Positions 9,043-18,415 of a stretch of DNA of 55,167 bases are shown here, one piece after another (position 1 is the first letter of the stretch; each line of letters begins with the position of its first letter). Below the pieces are notes generated by a model, which was given only the letters and a program-made list of their open reading frames with translations, ran no database searches and was not told the DNA's origin. Both the position numbers and the translations under genes were made by a program. This DNA is from Acidimicrobiaceae bacterium RAAP-2 (lineage in GTDB: Bacteria; Actinomycetota; Acidimicrobiia; Acidimicrobiales; RAAP-2), in contig LMAD01000013.1 of assembly GCA_001443545.1 (NCBI GenBank), forward strand, positions 1-55,167. Reading direction: 5' to 3'.

Positions 9043-9945
9043 GTGACGCAGCCTTCGATTCCCGATCTTGAAGTCGAACATGCGAAGTTCAATTCTGACG
9101 TCGCGGCCGTGCGCCGTTACGGCGAGACCCACCCCGATGACTACGTCGAGGAGTTCTTCGAGAACGAGCCCCATATTCGCCTCATCGTCTTGATGGTGGG
9201 CGATCATCTCGCGGAGCACGAGGTGGCGCTGCGTGAACTGGTGGATCATCCCAATCAGTTCGAGGTTCGACGAACGCCATTTCCCAGGTTCCGACTCGAA
9301 GAGATTCGACAAGTAGTGGGTGAGGCGGCGATGAGTCGACGGGGCGCGTTCACCCAGTGGGGTATTGGACGTGGCCGAGTGAACGTCCAACTCGCTGCGG
9401 ATCAAGAAGCGTTGGCGGCGAGCTTCCATGAGCGATTCGGAGACGCCGTCGAACTTCGCGTCGGAGTGTTTCGATATCCCCCCACAATCGGAGCCGGCGA
9501 GCAGGAGAAGGCTCCCGTCGTCGTGCGCCCGACATTGCCGCTGCTACCCAGTGAAGAGTTCACGGTCGATCTCGCGGACGAAATGGTCGTTGTGTCTGGG
9601 GGAACGAAAACCGGCACGCTTCGCATTCGAAATCGAGGGAGCCGAGAGGCGGTCATCGAAACGAACGGAGCGGTGACGGCGCACGTCGTCGATCCTCAAA
9701 CGGGTGACTCGGTCGGCGGATTCTTCGGTCCCCAACATGCGCCCTTGATCACCTTCCGGATTCCGCCGAGTAGCACGGTGTCCATTCCGCTGCTCGTTGG
9801 GACGACGTCATCAGTGAGAACCTTGGGCTACGCCGTCCCACCCGGCAAGTGGGCGATTGAGGTGCCAATCCGGATTGAAGGGAGGGGCCAGTTCAAGACG
9901 ACACTGCTGCCGATCCTGATCACGTCTGCTGGGTCGGCCGTCTGA
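9043..9945 (+). CDS. Cytoplasmic two-part protein of unknown function
   Basis: The protein (300 aa from GTG 9043) has no signal peptide or TM. Residues 1-145 look alpha/beta, with LEVEHAKFNSDVAAVRRYGE and IRLIVLMVGDHLAEHEVALR. Residues about 165-300 look like a beta-sandwich, with FTVDLADEMVVVSGGTKTGT and PPGKWAIEVPIRIEGRG. In-frame GTG codons at 9019 and 9028 are alternative starts; a GAGGG at 9024-9028 sits 14 nt before 9043. Among a row of exported proteins it is the only clearly soluble one. Family not recognised. Confidence 0.68.
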   Translation: MTQPSIPDLEVEHAKFNSDVAAVRRYGETHPDDYVEEFFENEPHIRLIVLMVGDHLAEHEVALRELVDHPNQFEVRRTPFPRFRLEEIRQVVGEAAMSRRGAFTQWGIGRGRVNVQLAADQEALAASFHERFGDAVELRVGVFRYPPTIGAGEQEKAPVVVRPTLPLLPSEEFTVDLADEMVVVSGGTKTGTLRIRNRGSREAVIETNGAVTAHVVDPQTGDSVGGFFGPQHAPLITFRIPPSSTVSIPLLVGTTSSVRTLGYAVPPGKWAIEVPIRIEGRGQFKTTLLPILITSAGSAV

Positions 9946-10168
9946 AGTTCAGAATGGCGTTACCTAGGGATGAACTGTTCGAAGCATTGACGTTCGTGGT
10001 GGGAAAGCCTTTCAGTTCGATCCACGGGACACAGTCTCTTCGAGCCAAATCGCGCGCTACCGAAAGGTTGCACTTCGGCGGTCTCGGGACTCCGGCACCA
10101 GTTGCTTCGATCTCGGCTTCGTTCACGACTTGCCCATTGATTGACTCGTTCCCTTATGGTCTCTGTTG

Positions 10169-10708
10169 ATGGAGACCTCCGGACGTAGGGCGAGAGGCAA
10201 GTTTCGTCGGTTTTTTCTGCTTCTCGCGGCCGTGGTCGTCGTCGCGGGTGGGGCCGCGTTCTGGGTGGCTGCGCGGAGCACGGATGCAGGCTTGACCATG
10301 CCTTCGACGGGCGTCGTCACCGTCACCGGATACGGATCTTCGTCACCAGAGAACCCGTCGACTCAACCACGGTCGGTCGTCTTGACCGATTCCCAGGCCG
10401 CGGCGTTGCGAAGACGAATCTCCGAGATCCCAACCCTCAAGCAATCGGCGGAGCCAATCATTTGCATGGAAAACGACACGGTGTTCAGGATCGCCGTACA
10501 GGGTGTTGACGGCCCATCAAGAACGGTGTGGGTTGCTCAAGCGAAACTCTGTCCGGCTCCGGGCATCCTCTACGTTCATGGCAACGCTGCCGGTCAACCA
10601 GAGGCCGGAAGGTACTGCACGTTGAAGAATCTATTGCTCTCCCTCTTTCCCAAGGGAACCGCGAACGTCACCCGTAAGGAACTGCACTTCTGCTTATCGT
10701 CGTCATAG
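10169..10708 (+). CDS. Membrane-anchored exported protein of unknown function
   Basis: The 179-aa product starts with a basic stretch (RRARGKFRR) and one TM helix (about 15-34), followed by an exported domain with VVLTDSQAAALRRRISEIPT. Four Cys residues (IICME, KLCPA, RYCTL, HFCLS) are well placed for two disulfides. No enzyme motif is visible. ATG 10169 was used; an adjacent TTG is possible. No strong ribosome-binding site is apparent. Confidence 0.66.
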   Translation: METSGRRARGKFRRFFLLLAAVVVVAGGAAFWVAARSTDAGLTMPSTGVVTVTGYGSSSPENPSTQPRSVVLTDSQAAALRRRISEIPTLKQSAEPIICMENDTVFRIAVQGVDGPSRTVWVAQAKLCPAPGILYVHGNAAGQPEAGRYCTLKNLLLSLFPKGTANVTRKELHFCLSSS

Positions 10709-10838
10709 CTGGAGCCATATTGATCGTGTCGGGCCGACGCGAACGTTCTCAGTTCAGACGAGTCGCCAGTGCATGATGGTCGAACTGTCACCTCGACCGT
10801 CTGAGCCCGCAGATGCTGTTACACGCACCCGCTGAAGG

Positions 10839-11081
10839 TCAACCCGATACTCTTACGATCTGACCAGTTATTGGGTTCAGCGTAACGGTGGAACCAGACA
10901 AGAACTGTGGCCCCAAAGCGATGACTCGTCCGTTTGATGGAGTAATCACCACGTAGGTGTTAGGTCGCCCCGAAAGTGACGGCGTACTCAAGGAATATCC
11001 CACTTGGACTCCAATCGACAGCAAAATCGCCGAGCCAACTACTAGTCGCCTGAGCCATGATCGTCGCAATCCTCTGGGCAT
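10839..11081 (-). CDS. Possible small membrane-anchored protein
   Basis: From the Met at 11081 the frame gives an 80-aa protein with a basic start (MPRGLRRSWLRR), one hydrophobic helix (about 13-30) and a short exported tail (VVITPSNGRVIALGPQFL). The frame is open to 11204, with another Met at 11141, so the start is uncertain. It is convergent with the preceding gene. No homologue recognised; support is the signal-anchor pattern only. Confidence 0.42.
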   Translation of the reverse strand: MPRGLRRSWLRRLVVGSAILLSIGVQVGYSLSTPSLSGRPNTYVVITPSNGRVIALGPQFLSGSTVTLNPITGQIVRVSG

Positions 11082-11466
11082 CGTGGCTACCCTAACCTGT
11101 TCATATCGACGATCCTTGCTGGCGGACTTGAGAGTGCTCATTCCGTGCAACCAAGCGCCAGTCGGAGACCGTGCACGTCCCCAGCGCACCAGCACCCGAA
11201 TCACCGGTACTGCGAGTCCGACCTCGAGGAGCGCTACGTAGACCCGTGGGCTACCTCACCTTCACCACATGATAATCGGGGGGTCCTTCCTCCACCCCAG
11301 GATCGTTTCCACGAGGACGCGCCGCTCCCGCTCGTTCACCTCAGCCCAGACTTCATCGATGTCCAGATCCGGGATGCGTGCCATAGAGATTGACAGCGTG
11401 ACGGAAGAGACCTAAGTTCCGAGTGACCGAGCATATTTCATTGTTTGCCTCGAGCAGGAGTGCGTT
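11082..11466. other. Gene-free stretch upstream of an exported-protein gene
   Basis: If the small minus-strand gene starts at 11081, this gap is a divergent intergenic region. The part near 11430-11450 is lower in GC (catatttcattg) and probably carries the promoter of the downstream gene. No repeat or RNA gene seen. Confidence 0.35.
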
Positions 11467-11964
11467 GTGAAACGGCTCATCGGAATTATCACAATTGCGT
11501 CAATAGCGCTCTTGTCGATCGCTGCGATTCAAATTGCGACAAGTGACGCGCCGTCGGCAAACTCGCCGCGATTATCGTCCACCACGATTCCAGTTCCTGT
11601 TCAGAAAGCGTTGACCATCGTAGAGTCCGCTCGCAATGCTGGCCCGCTTATCGTTGACCCAACTGGCGGAAGCGTGGTTGGCGGCGTGTGGACTTCGACG
11701 ACGACGGGCCAAAGCGTCGGGGTAACGCAGCACTGGTCCCTGAAGGCATCCGATAACTCGGGCGCCATCGTGCTTGGCGTAAACGTCAGCGATAACGGCA
11801 CCGAAGTCGTCAGCGGCTGGGTACCTGGCACCAGCCAATCAACTAATTGGATCTTCAATGCGGCAGATCCTTCGCTCGCCACGACCTATCAGGTAACAGT
11901 TCCGGGGACGACGCACACTATTTCGTCCTCATTGGACTCGGGAGGAGCCGGGCCGAATGGCTAA
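11467..11964 (+). CDS. Small secreted protein of unknown function
   Basis: GTG 11467 has a good ribosome-binding site (CAGGAG, 6-7 nt upstream). The 165-aa product has a clear signal peptide (1-27) and a Thr/Ser-rich mature domain with no Cys. PVQKALTIVESARNAGPLIV and later SGAIVLGVNVSDNGTEVVSG suggest a compact beta-rich fold. It ends SSSLDSGGAGPNG. Family not recognised. Confidence 0.68.
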   Translation: MKRLIGIITIASIALLSIAAIQIATSDAPSANSPRLSSTTIPVPVQKALTIVESARNAGPLIVDPTGGSVVGGVWTSTTTGQSVGVTQHWSLKASDNSGAIVLGVNVSDNGTEVVSGWVPGTSQSTNWIFNAADPSLATTYQVTVPGTTHTISSSLDSGGAGPNG

Positions 11965-12340
11965 CGCTAGAAAGTCGTGCCATCTCCATTAGCAGTGGGC
12001 CGCGACGAGCGCAGCGTGATGTTCACAACCGGCATCAACTGAAGTCGGGGTAAACCCGGAGACCGTGGTGTGCGTCGGCGCGTCATCCGCCTTGCTTGAC
12101 GAATGACGATCTCTCAAGTGTCCTTCTTTGACCGCGGTTACCCGAAATTGTCCGCGGTTGGACGCCCGTTCAGTTGACACCCCCGCTACTAATTGCTGAC
12201 CGTTAGTCGCGGTGACGGACGACGGCGATAACAGCGTGGTTCCGTGATTATCGCTGATGCGAACGAGGCGTCGAAGCCTCTGAACTTGGGGTAACCCCGT
12301 TTGGCCGACCATGGCGTGCGCACGAGTGGGCGTCTCATCG
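11965..12340. other. Gene-free stretch between convergent genes
   Basis: A 107-codon minus-strand frame (11989-12312) exists but has no ribosome-binding site or recognisable motif. I cannot support a gene. No strong hairpin with a T tract was found. Confidence 0.35.
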
Positions 12341-13537
12341 CTACCGTCGGGGCACTCCCCCTTGTTTGGCTGCTTCGATGACGAATCTCGTCGCGGCCTC
12401 CACCCCGTTGAGGAAGAGTTCCTCGCGCTGACGAGGTGTCAGGTCGAAGTCCATTGCGCCTAACCCTGTGTTATCGACGAATATCGTCCGACCGACCGTG
12501 GACTGGTGCGGTGAGACGACCTCCCACTCGTTCATCATGGTCTTGAGACACCGTACGGCGATAGCTATGGCCGATTCACGAAAGTTCGTCGGCGGATATT
12601 CGGTTTGAAACTGAGAGAGTTTGATGCCGATGGTGGGCCAGCGAGGCGGCCGGCCATCAACGCGGTCGAACGTGTGAATCGGGAACTTTGTCAACAGTGC
12701 TCCGTCCACCCACGTATGGGTGCCCGCCGGATATTTGACGAGCGTGGTCGCACCGCCCGGAGCCTCAACCTCAATGGTGGCTTCGCGGGCGTCGAAGTGC
12801 ACCGGTTCGAAGTAGAAGGGAACGGACATCGACGCTCGCACGGCTCGTACGGGGTCCTGTAGATCGGGGTCGACACCGTACGACGGGTAGTCGAGCGGCA
12901 AGCGCGCGAGCCGCGATCGGGTGAGGTCCGACGTGAAGACGACAAGTCGATATTGTCGGTCGTCCGACGGGCTCAACTCGGGATCGTCGTCACTCGAAAG
13001 GGCCAGATCGGCGAAGGTCCTCATGCCGAGTCTCCCGTGCAGAATCGGGCGCAACCACTCGTCTAGATAGTCCCCCGAGTAGAGGCCCTCCCGGTTCGTG
13101 AGGATTGCCGCGTCGGTGACAATTTTGGCGAAGTGACCTGCGGCGTGGCCGACTAACTCGTGCAGCTTGCCTTCGGGCATGAACTTTTGGAAGTCGAGTG
13201 ACTGGAGGATGGGGAGTAGTGACGCCATCTCTGCACCGGACTGCACGATTCCCGCGACGACACTCGCGGTGATTGCCCCGGCGCTCGTGCCGGCAATCCG
13301 ATGAAAGGTGTATCCAGCCTCATCGAGCGCGAGTACCGCACCGACCAGCCCTATCCCCTTCACGCCACCGCCCTCGAGGGCCAGGTCGGCGCGTAGTTCC
13401 CGCTTCCCGCCGTTCATCGGGTTCGGCCAGCCATCGACCTCTCTCAGCTTTGCCGCAGCGTCGAGGAACTCCTGCTGAAGCTGATCGTCTCGTCGATAGC
13501 CACGTGGCACGTCCGCGAGGAACACTGATTCGGTCAC
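12341..13537 (-). CDS. Patatin-like phospholipase
   Basis: A 398-aa Ser-Asp dyad lipid acyl hydrolase. The oxyanion motif is GGGVKG (56-61), the nucleophile elbow GTSAG gives Ser85, and the catalytic Asp lies in WVDGALLTKFPI (about 275). The start is GTG with AAGGAG about 10 nt upstream. No signal peptide or TM, so it is probably cytoplasmic or delivered to membranes by other means. The family acts on phospholipids; the substrate here is unknown. The gene stands alone, with gaps of 376 and 653 bases on its two sides. Confidence 0.9.
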   Translation of the reverse strand: MTESVFLADVPRGYRRDDQLQQEFLDAAAKLREVDGWPNPMNGGKRELRADLALEGGGVKGIGLVGAVLALDEAGYTFHRIAGTSAGAITASVVAGIVQSGAEMASLLPILQSLDFQKFMPEGKLHELVGHAAGHFAKIVTDAAILTNREGLYSGDYLDEWLRPILHGRLGMRTFADLALSSDDDPELSPSDDRQYRLVVFTSDLTRSRLARLPLDYPSYGVDPDLQDPVRAVRASMSVPFYFEPVHFDAREATIEVEAPGGATTLVKYPAGTHTWVDGALLTKFPIHTFDRVDGRPPRWPTIGIKLSQFQTEYPPTNFRESAIAIAVRCLKTMMNEWEVVSPHQSTVGRTIFVDNTGLGAMDFDLTPRQREELFLNGVEAATRFVIEAAKQGGVPRR

Positions 13538-14190
13538 TACTTCTTCTCCTTAATAACCCGGGCGCGAGACCCCGAGGAGCCTGCACGTACACATCGCTCG
13601 CCTGGTGCCACGCGATTCAGACATCATGATGCTGACGCCGTCAGCGCGGTGTGACGGTCGAACCTTCACCGCCGTGCCACCCACTCGATGCACGGTAACC
13701 GCGTTCGATCCGATGCGCCGCCCGGGACGGACGATCATTCGCCCGACTAGTCGCGTCGCGTCTTATGGGGATGTTCGAACGGGGGGTCGACGAGCGAGAG
13801 CGGCGAACGAGTCAGCATGATCGAACGAATGAAGGCCCTTATTGCTGAGAATATTCTTGGTTTTTGAGATCGCTCCGGCAACGAGGTCGTCGTTGGTACG
13901 AACTACTCCAGGGTCCGCGGGCGGCTCCTGAATTTCTTTCAATTACTGGCGTCGTGGCGGGCAGAAGGTGGCTGCGAGTCCCGAACCATCATCCACCATC
14001 GCCGTCGAAGTAGGAGAACGGTGACGTCATTGCTCGCATTAGGCAGTTGCCTGAGACCCCACATAGTTTCACCAGATCTGTCAGAGCATTTCGATTCGAT
14101 AACTCACTATGGTCATCCAGCGAGTTGTTATTGCGTTGTTTCTTTGTTGTTCTCCATTGTGAATTTGTAGGACTGAGTTGGGGTGAGATC
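13538..14190. other. Long gene-free divergent region
   Basis: 653 bases lie between the divergent patatin and OmpA-like genes, with no supported gene. The last 110 bases (about 14080-14190) are clearly lower in GC and T-rich, as expected for the promoter region of the downstream operon. Short open frames on both strands lack start context. Confidence 0.45.
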
Positions 14191-15717
14191 ATGGTCGTTC
14201 GGACCACGAATCGCAGAATCGCCAAGACACTCGGCCGAGTCGTTCTGCCCGCGCTGGTGGGCCTGGTCCCACTCACGATGACGGTCGCGGCCAGTGCGTC
14301 GCCGTCCGATTCAACAAACACCGTGGTATTCGCTAACGCGACGGGCAGCAACGGGGTCTACGCAGCGTCGATTCCGTACAGCTCGACGAACACCTATACG
14401 ACCACGGCGTCCGACGCGACGGGCAGTACGACCTTTACTTACGCGGTCTCTCCAGGTTCGGCCGACTGCACCCTTGCGTCAACGTCGACCGCCACGATCA
14501 CGTATCTACAGGCGGGCTCGTGCATCATTACCGCCACCGCAAGCGGCACCGACAAGGATCAGGGGCGCGGTGTCGGGGACGGGAACGCCACGAACGCTTC
14601 GGGAACACTGACCCTCACGATTACCCCGATTCCCCAGGCCATCACCTTCCTCACTTCGCCGCCCAAGGCACCAGTCGTCGGCACGACGTACCCAGTGAGC
14701 GCCACGGGTGGTCTTTCGGGATCACCGGTCGTCTTCTCCGTAGACAGCTCGTCGACATCGGGGTGCTCGCTCAGCGCAAGCACCGGGGCCGTGACGTTGT
14801 CGGCCCCGGCGGGCACTTGCGTCATCGATGCCAACCAGGCTGGAAGCACCGACTACGCGGCCGCACCCCAGACCGAACAGTCAGTCACCTCGGTGCTCGG
14901 AACCCAAGTGATCACGTTGCAAAATAAGAATCCCGATACCATCACCTACGGCGCGACGGGCTACCAGATCAACGCGACCGATTCTGGCGGGGTTGCCATC
15001 GACTACGCCACGTCGAGTTCGACCTGCTCGATTGGTTCCTCTGGCTTGATTACCGACCTCTCGGTCGGGAACTGCGTGGTCGTCCTCTCCGCGCCGGCGA
15101 CGGCGAGCGTCGGGGCGGCGCCCGCCGTCACCTTCACGCTCACCGTTCTTGCTCCGCCGCCGCCGCCCGTGGTCGCGCCACCACCGGTCGTCGTGCCGCC
15201 ACCGGTCGTCGTGCCTCCACCGCCGCCCGTGGTCGCGCCACCACCGGTCGTCGTGCCTCCCGTGGTGGTACCGACTCCTCCACCGCCGGTCGTTATTCGG
15301 GTGTCGCCACCAGCACCCGTTCGCAAGCCGAAGCCACGACCCAAGCCAACGCCAAAGCTCCCACCCACCCGAGCCGTCGTCATCAAGCCGTTCGCCGAAG
15401 CGTCGAGCACGCTGTCCAAGGGGTTACGCGCACAGGTCTGGAATCTCGCGCGCGAGGTGAAGCGTTTGCACTACTCGGCCGTGACCCTTACCGGCTATAC
15501 CGACAACGTCTTCACGCCAGCTCTCGACGCGGTCCTGATTCAAGAACGTGCTCAGGCCGTCATGCACCAGCTGCGCGTGGACTTCACAAGGTTGAAGATC
15601 GAACACGTCGGTGTCACCATCGCTCCGGGAGTAACGATTCAATTGGTGACGCTGAACACCACCGTCACGAGTCGCGCGCTCAATCGGCGCGTGGTGGCGA
15701 CGTTGACCGCCCACTAG
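14191..15717 (+). CDS. Exported Ig-like/Pro-rich protein with OmpA-like peptidoglycan-binding C-terminus
   Basis: The 508-aa product (ATG 14191; an upstream in-frame extension to 14047 lacks a signal peptide at its start) has a signal peptide (about 1-36), a Ser/Thr-rich beta region of bacterial Ig-like units (about 37-320, e.g. ITFLTSPPKAPVVGTTYPVS), a Pro/Val spacer of PPPVV repeats (about 320-390) and an OmpA-like domain (about 393-508). The last is shown by VTLTGYTDN and by RALNRRVVATL at the end, matching the family's G-x-TD and NRRV motifs. OmpA-like domains bind peptidoglycan non-covalently, so the protein probably sits in the wall with the Pro-rich part as a spacer. The next gene starts 8 bases downstream. 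Confidence 0.82.
   Translation: MVVRTTNRRIAKTLGRVVLPALVGLVPLTMTVAASASPSDSTNTVVFANATGSNGVYAASIPYSSTNTYTTTASDATGSTTFTYAVSPGSADCTLASTSTATITYLQAGSCIITATASGTDKDQGRGVGDGNATNASGTLTLTITPIPQAITFLTSPPKAPVVGTTYPVSATGGLSGSPVVFSVDSSSTSGCSLSASTGAVTLSAPAGTCVIDANQAGSTDYAAAPQTEQSVTSVLGTQVITLQNKNPDTITYGATGYQINATDSGGVAIDYATSSSTCSIGSSGLITDLSVGNCVVVLSAPATASVGAAPAVTFTLTVLAPPPPPVVAPPPVVVPPPVVVPPPPPVVAPPPVVVPPVVVPTPPPPVVIRVSPPAPVRKPKPRPKPTPKLPPTRAVVIKPFAEASSTLSKGLRAQVWNLAREVKRLHYSAVTLTGYTDNVFTPALDAVLIQERAQAVMHQLRVDFTRLKIEHVGVTIAPGVTIQLVTLNTTVTSRALNRRVVATLTAH
15161..15257 (+). repeat. 60-bp-period repeat coding the PPPVV spacer
   Basis: An identical 37-base segment occurs at 15161-15197 and 15221-15257, exactly 60 bases apart. 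It encodes the Pro/Val spacer of the OmpA-like protein. Such in-frame repeats can change copy number and so spacer length. Confidence 0.8.
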
Positions 15718-15724
15718 GTCACGT

Positions 15725-18415
15725 GTGGCACGGCGGCGCAGAAACTCGACGCGAGTGCCAATAGCCGTGCGCGTCCGTCGCACCGCGATGATCGCGGGCC
15801 TGGTGCTCGTGCCGATGTTCGCAGCGGCGTCCGTGATCGGGTCCGCGTCGGCGGCCCCGAACCCGTTGGGGGCGGGAACGATTCTCGTCACCAATCTCAA
15901 CATCAACGCCGTGAGCGCGATCGACTCGACGACCCACGCCGTAACGTTGATCAAGAGTGCGTCCAACCCCTTCCACGGTCCGCTCGGAATCGCGATCACC
16001 CCCGATGGAACCTTCGCGTACGTCACCAATTCGCTCGGCGACACCGTGAGCCCGATCGAGCTCACCACGTCCCCCGCCACCGTGGGCAAAGCCATTCGGG
16101 TCGGTAGCGGACCCGCAGCAATTGCCATCGCGCCAAACGGCGACGTCGCCTACGTCACGAACTTCAATTCCAACACCGTCACGCCCATCAACCTCACGAC
16201 GTCGCCCGCCACCGCGGAGCGGTCGATCCCGGTGGGTCCCGGACCGTGGAGCATTGCGGTGAGTCCCGACGGCAACTACGTCTGCGTTTCCAACTCCGAA
16301 GGGAACTCGGTCAGCGTCATCGCGACTTCGACGCGGACTGTCACGACGATTCAGGTGAGCGGACGCCCTCAGGCCATTGCGATCAGCCCCGATTCGTACA
16401 CCGCGTACGTGGCCAACGGTACGCAGATCACGCCGATCAATTTGCGTGGACAGCCCGCCGTTGCCGAACGACCCATCGCGATCGGTGCCGAACCGATGGG
16501 GGTCGCGATCACCCCAAATGGCAAGACCGCCTACAGCGCCAACGCGGACAACACGATCACACCCATCGTGTTGACGACGAGGCCGCCGACGCTCGGGACG
16601 TCGGTGACCACCGGTTCGCTGAGCCAGCCCGACGGCATCGCCATCAGTACCGACGGTTCGACCGCGTACACCGCCGACGCAGGTGCCACCGTCACGCCCG
16701 TCAACCTGACGACGTCCCCCATCCACGTGGAAGCCCCAATCGACGTGGGGGCCGCCTCGTACGGCATCGCGATCAAATCCGACCAAGCGCCCACGGCGCG
16801 GCTCCAGGTCACGACCTCGCCGGTGGGGGGTACGACCACGTTCAACGCCTCGGCGTCGACGTCGCCCGACGGTAAGATCAGCCGCTACGCGTGGAACTTC
16901 GGTGACGGCACGTCCGTCGTCACCCGTAGCCCGATTGTCACCCACGTTTACCGGCGTGCCGGTTCGTACCACGCGACCGTGACCGTGACCAGTATCGGCG
17001 GCACGTCGCTCGCGACGACCTACACCGGGCAGACGGTAAGCAACAACGGGAGTGGGCGCGCGCGAACAGAGCGATCGTTCTACATCGCGGCCATCTTGCA
17101 GGCAACTCCGACGACCGGATCACCCGGGATGGCGATCTCGCTCCGGGACACGAACTTCATCGGTGCGTGCCGACCGGTCTACGTACGTTTCGATCAGCGC
17201 CTGATCGATCAGGTGTCGCCCGTCGGCCAACTACTCGAGATTCCACACCTGGTGATCCCCGGGAACGCAATCGTCGGCAGTCACCACATCTCACTTTCGT
17301 GTACGGCGCAGGGCCCCGCCATCGTCAGCGTGCACCTCACGGTGGTCGCGGCTCGGGACCACCTCTCCGAGTTCAGCGTCGCCATGCCGACGTTGGGTCA
17401 GATCGGACGCAGTCTGCCCGGGGCGGGCGTCATCGGCGTCCTCATGTTGCTACTGAGCCGAATCATCGGTGCCGGTTTCCCGAGCGAGTGGATCGATCGG
17501 ACGTACGAAGAGAATCGTGAGCGATTCAATCGCCCGCTCCGGCGTAGGTTCCCCCGTCTCTTCCGGGAACGTTCGGCGGCCACGCAATCGACGCTCCGTC
17601 GGGTGGTCGCAGGAACGGGGATATTCCTCGCGTTCGCCGCCTTCGGTGGACTCGTGAACTCGGTCCTCGACCCGTCATTCGGGCTAAATCGAACCACGAT
17701 GTGGCTCTTCTTCGGGCAGTGCATCGGCATCGGCATCGTCTCGGTCGCGGGCCAGGTACCGACGGTGATCGCCGGCGTTCGTCAACGTCGCCGGATCCAT
17801 CTCCAAGTGCTCGTCGGTGGCTTGGTGATCGCCATTGTTTGCGTGGCGGCGTCTCGAGCCGTTGGGCTCTCGCCGGGCTACTGCTACGGGCTCATCGCCA
17901 CCTTCCTCGTAATCCCCGAGCTAGACGAGAAAGATCGGGGTCGTCTGCACGCGCTCGGTTCGGTCTGCGTACTCGCCGTCAGCACCGCAGCATTCTTCTT
18001 GACCATCGCGGTGTTCCACTCGGCCACGTCAGGGTCGCCGTCCCCATTCGTCCTCATCGCCGTCCCCGCGCTAAACGTCACGTTCCTCGCTGGTTTCGCG
18101 AGCCTGGCCTTTGGGATGTTCCCGCTGCCTTTCTTGCCGGGTCGCCACGTGGCGAAGTGGAATCAGACAATCTGGCTCGCGCTGAGCGGACTGGGACTCA
18201 TCGGTTTCGTCGCCGTCTTGCTCACGCCCGGTAGTGGGAGCAATGGAGAGCAACACCACATCGGATTGATTCCGATCCTCGCGGCCTTCGTCGTCTTCGC
18301 AGCGCTCTCACTGAGCGCCATCGTCTACTTCCACTACCACCCGATCGAGAAGGAAGAACCGGAGGAACCCGGAGACGCCGACGGGTCCGTCAGTCTGCCG
18401 ATCGCCGAAGCCTGA
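15725..18415 (+). CDS. Seven-bladed YVTN-type beta-propeller + PKD + Ig-like + polytopic membrane protein
   Basis: The 896-aa product starts on a GTG 8 bases after the OmpA-like gene and probably forms an operon with it. It has an exported N-terminus (hydrophobic segment about 20-40), then seven propeller units (about 50-350) with signatures such as AYVTNSLGDTV, AYVTNFNSNTV, AYVANGTQI and AYTADAGATV. A PKD domain (about 357-430) carries the hallmark YAWNFGDGT. Another beta domain with a Cys pair (GACRPV, LSCTAQ) spans about 445-540. From about 555 there are eight or nine TM helices with conserved-looking FPSEWIDRTYEENRERFNRP and PLPFLPGRHVAKWNQ segments, then an acidic tail. I do not recognise the membrane domain. 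It may couple recognition at the surface to a membrane process. Confidence 0.8.
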   Translation: MARRRRNSTRVPIAVRVRRTAMIAGLVLVPMFAAASVIGSASAAPNPLGAGTILVTNLNINAVSAIDSTTHAVTLIKSASNPFHGPLGIAITPDGTFAYVTNSLGDTVSPIELTTSPATVGKAIRVGSGPAAIAIAPNGDVAYVTNFNSNTVTPINLTTSPATAERSIPVGPGPWSIAVSPDGNYVCVSNSEGNSVSVIATSTRTVTTIQVSGRPQAIAISPDSYTAYVANGTQITPINLRGQPAVAERPIAIGAEPMGVAITPNGKTAYSANADNTITPIVLTTRPPTLGTSVTTGSLSQPDGIAISTDGSTAYTADAGATVTPVNLTTSPIHVEAPIDVGAASYGIAIKSDQAPTARLQVTTSPVGGTTTFNASASTSPDGKISRYAWNFGDGTSVVTRSPIVTHVYRRAGSYHATVTVTSIGGTSLATTYTGQTVSNNGSGRARTERSFYIAAILQATPTTGSPGMAISLRDTNFIGACRPVYVRFDQRLIDQVSPVGQLLEIPHLVIPGNAIVGSHHISLSCTAQGPAIVSVHLTVVAARDHLSEFSVAMPTLGQIGRSLPGAGVIGVLMLLLSRIIGAGFPSEWIDRTYEENRERFNRPLRRRFPRLFRERSAATQSTLRRVVAGTGIFLAFAAFGGLVNSVLDPSFGLNRTTMWLFFGQCIGIGIVSVAGQVPTVIAGVRQRRRIHLQVLVGGLVIAIVCVAASRAVGLSPGYCYGLIATFLVIPELDEKDRGRLHALGSVCVLAVSTAAFFLTIAVFHSATSGSPSPFVLIAVPALNVTFLAGFASLAFGMFPLPFLPGRHVAKWNQTIWLALSGLGLIGFVAVLLTPGSGSNGEQHHIGLIPILAAFVVFAALSLSAIVYFHYHPIEKEEPEEPGDADGSVSLPIAEA

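Noticed and set aside
11989..12312. 107-codon minus-strand frame
   Set aside because: No ribosome-binding site, no recognisable sequence, no signal peptide.
15719..16972. 417-codon minus-strand frame
   Set aside because: Antisense to the YVTN/PKD gene, extreme Arg/Gly/Asp content, no motif.
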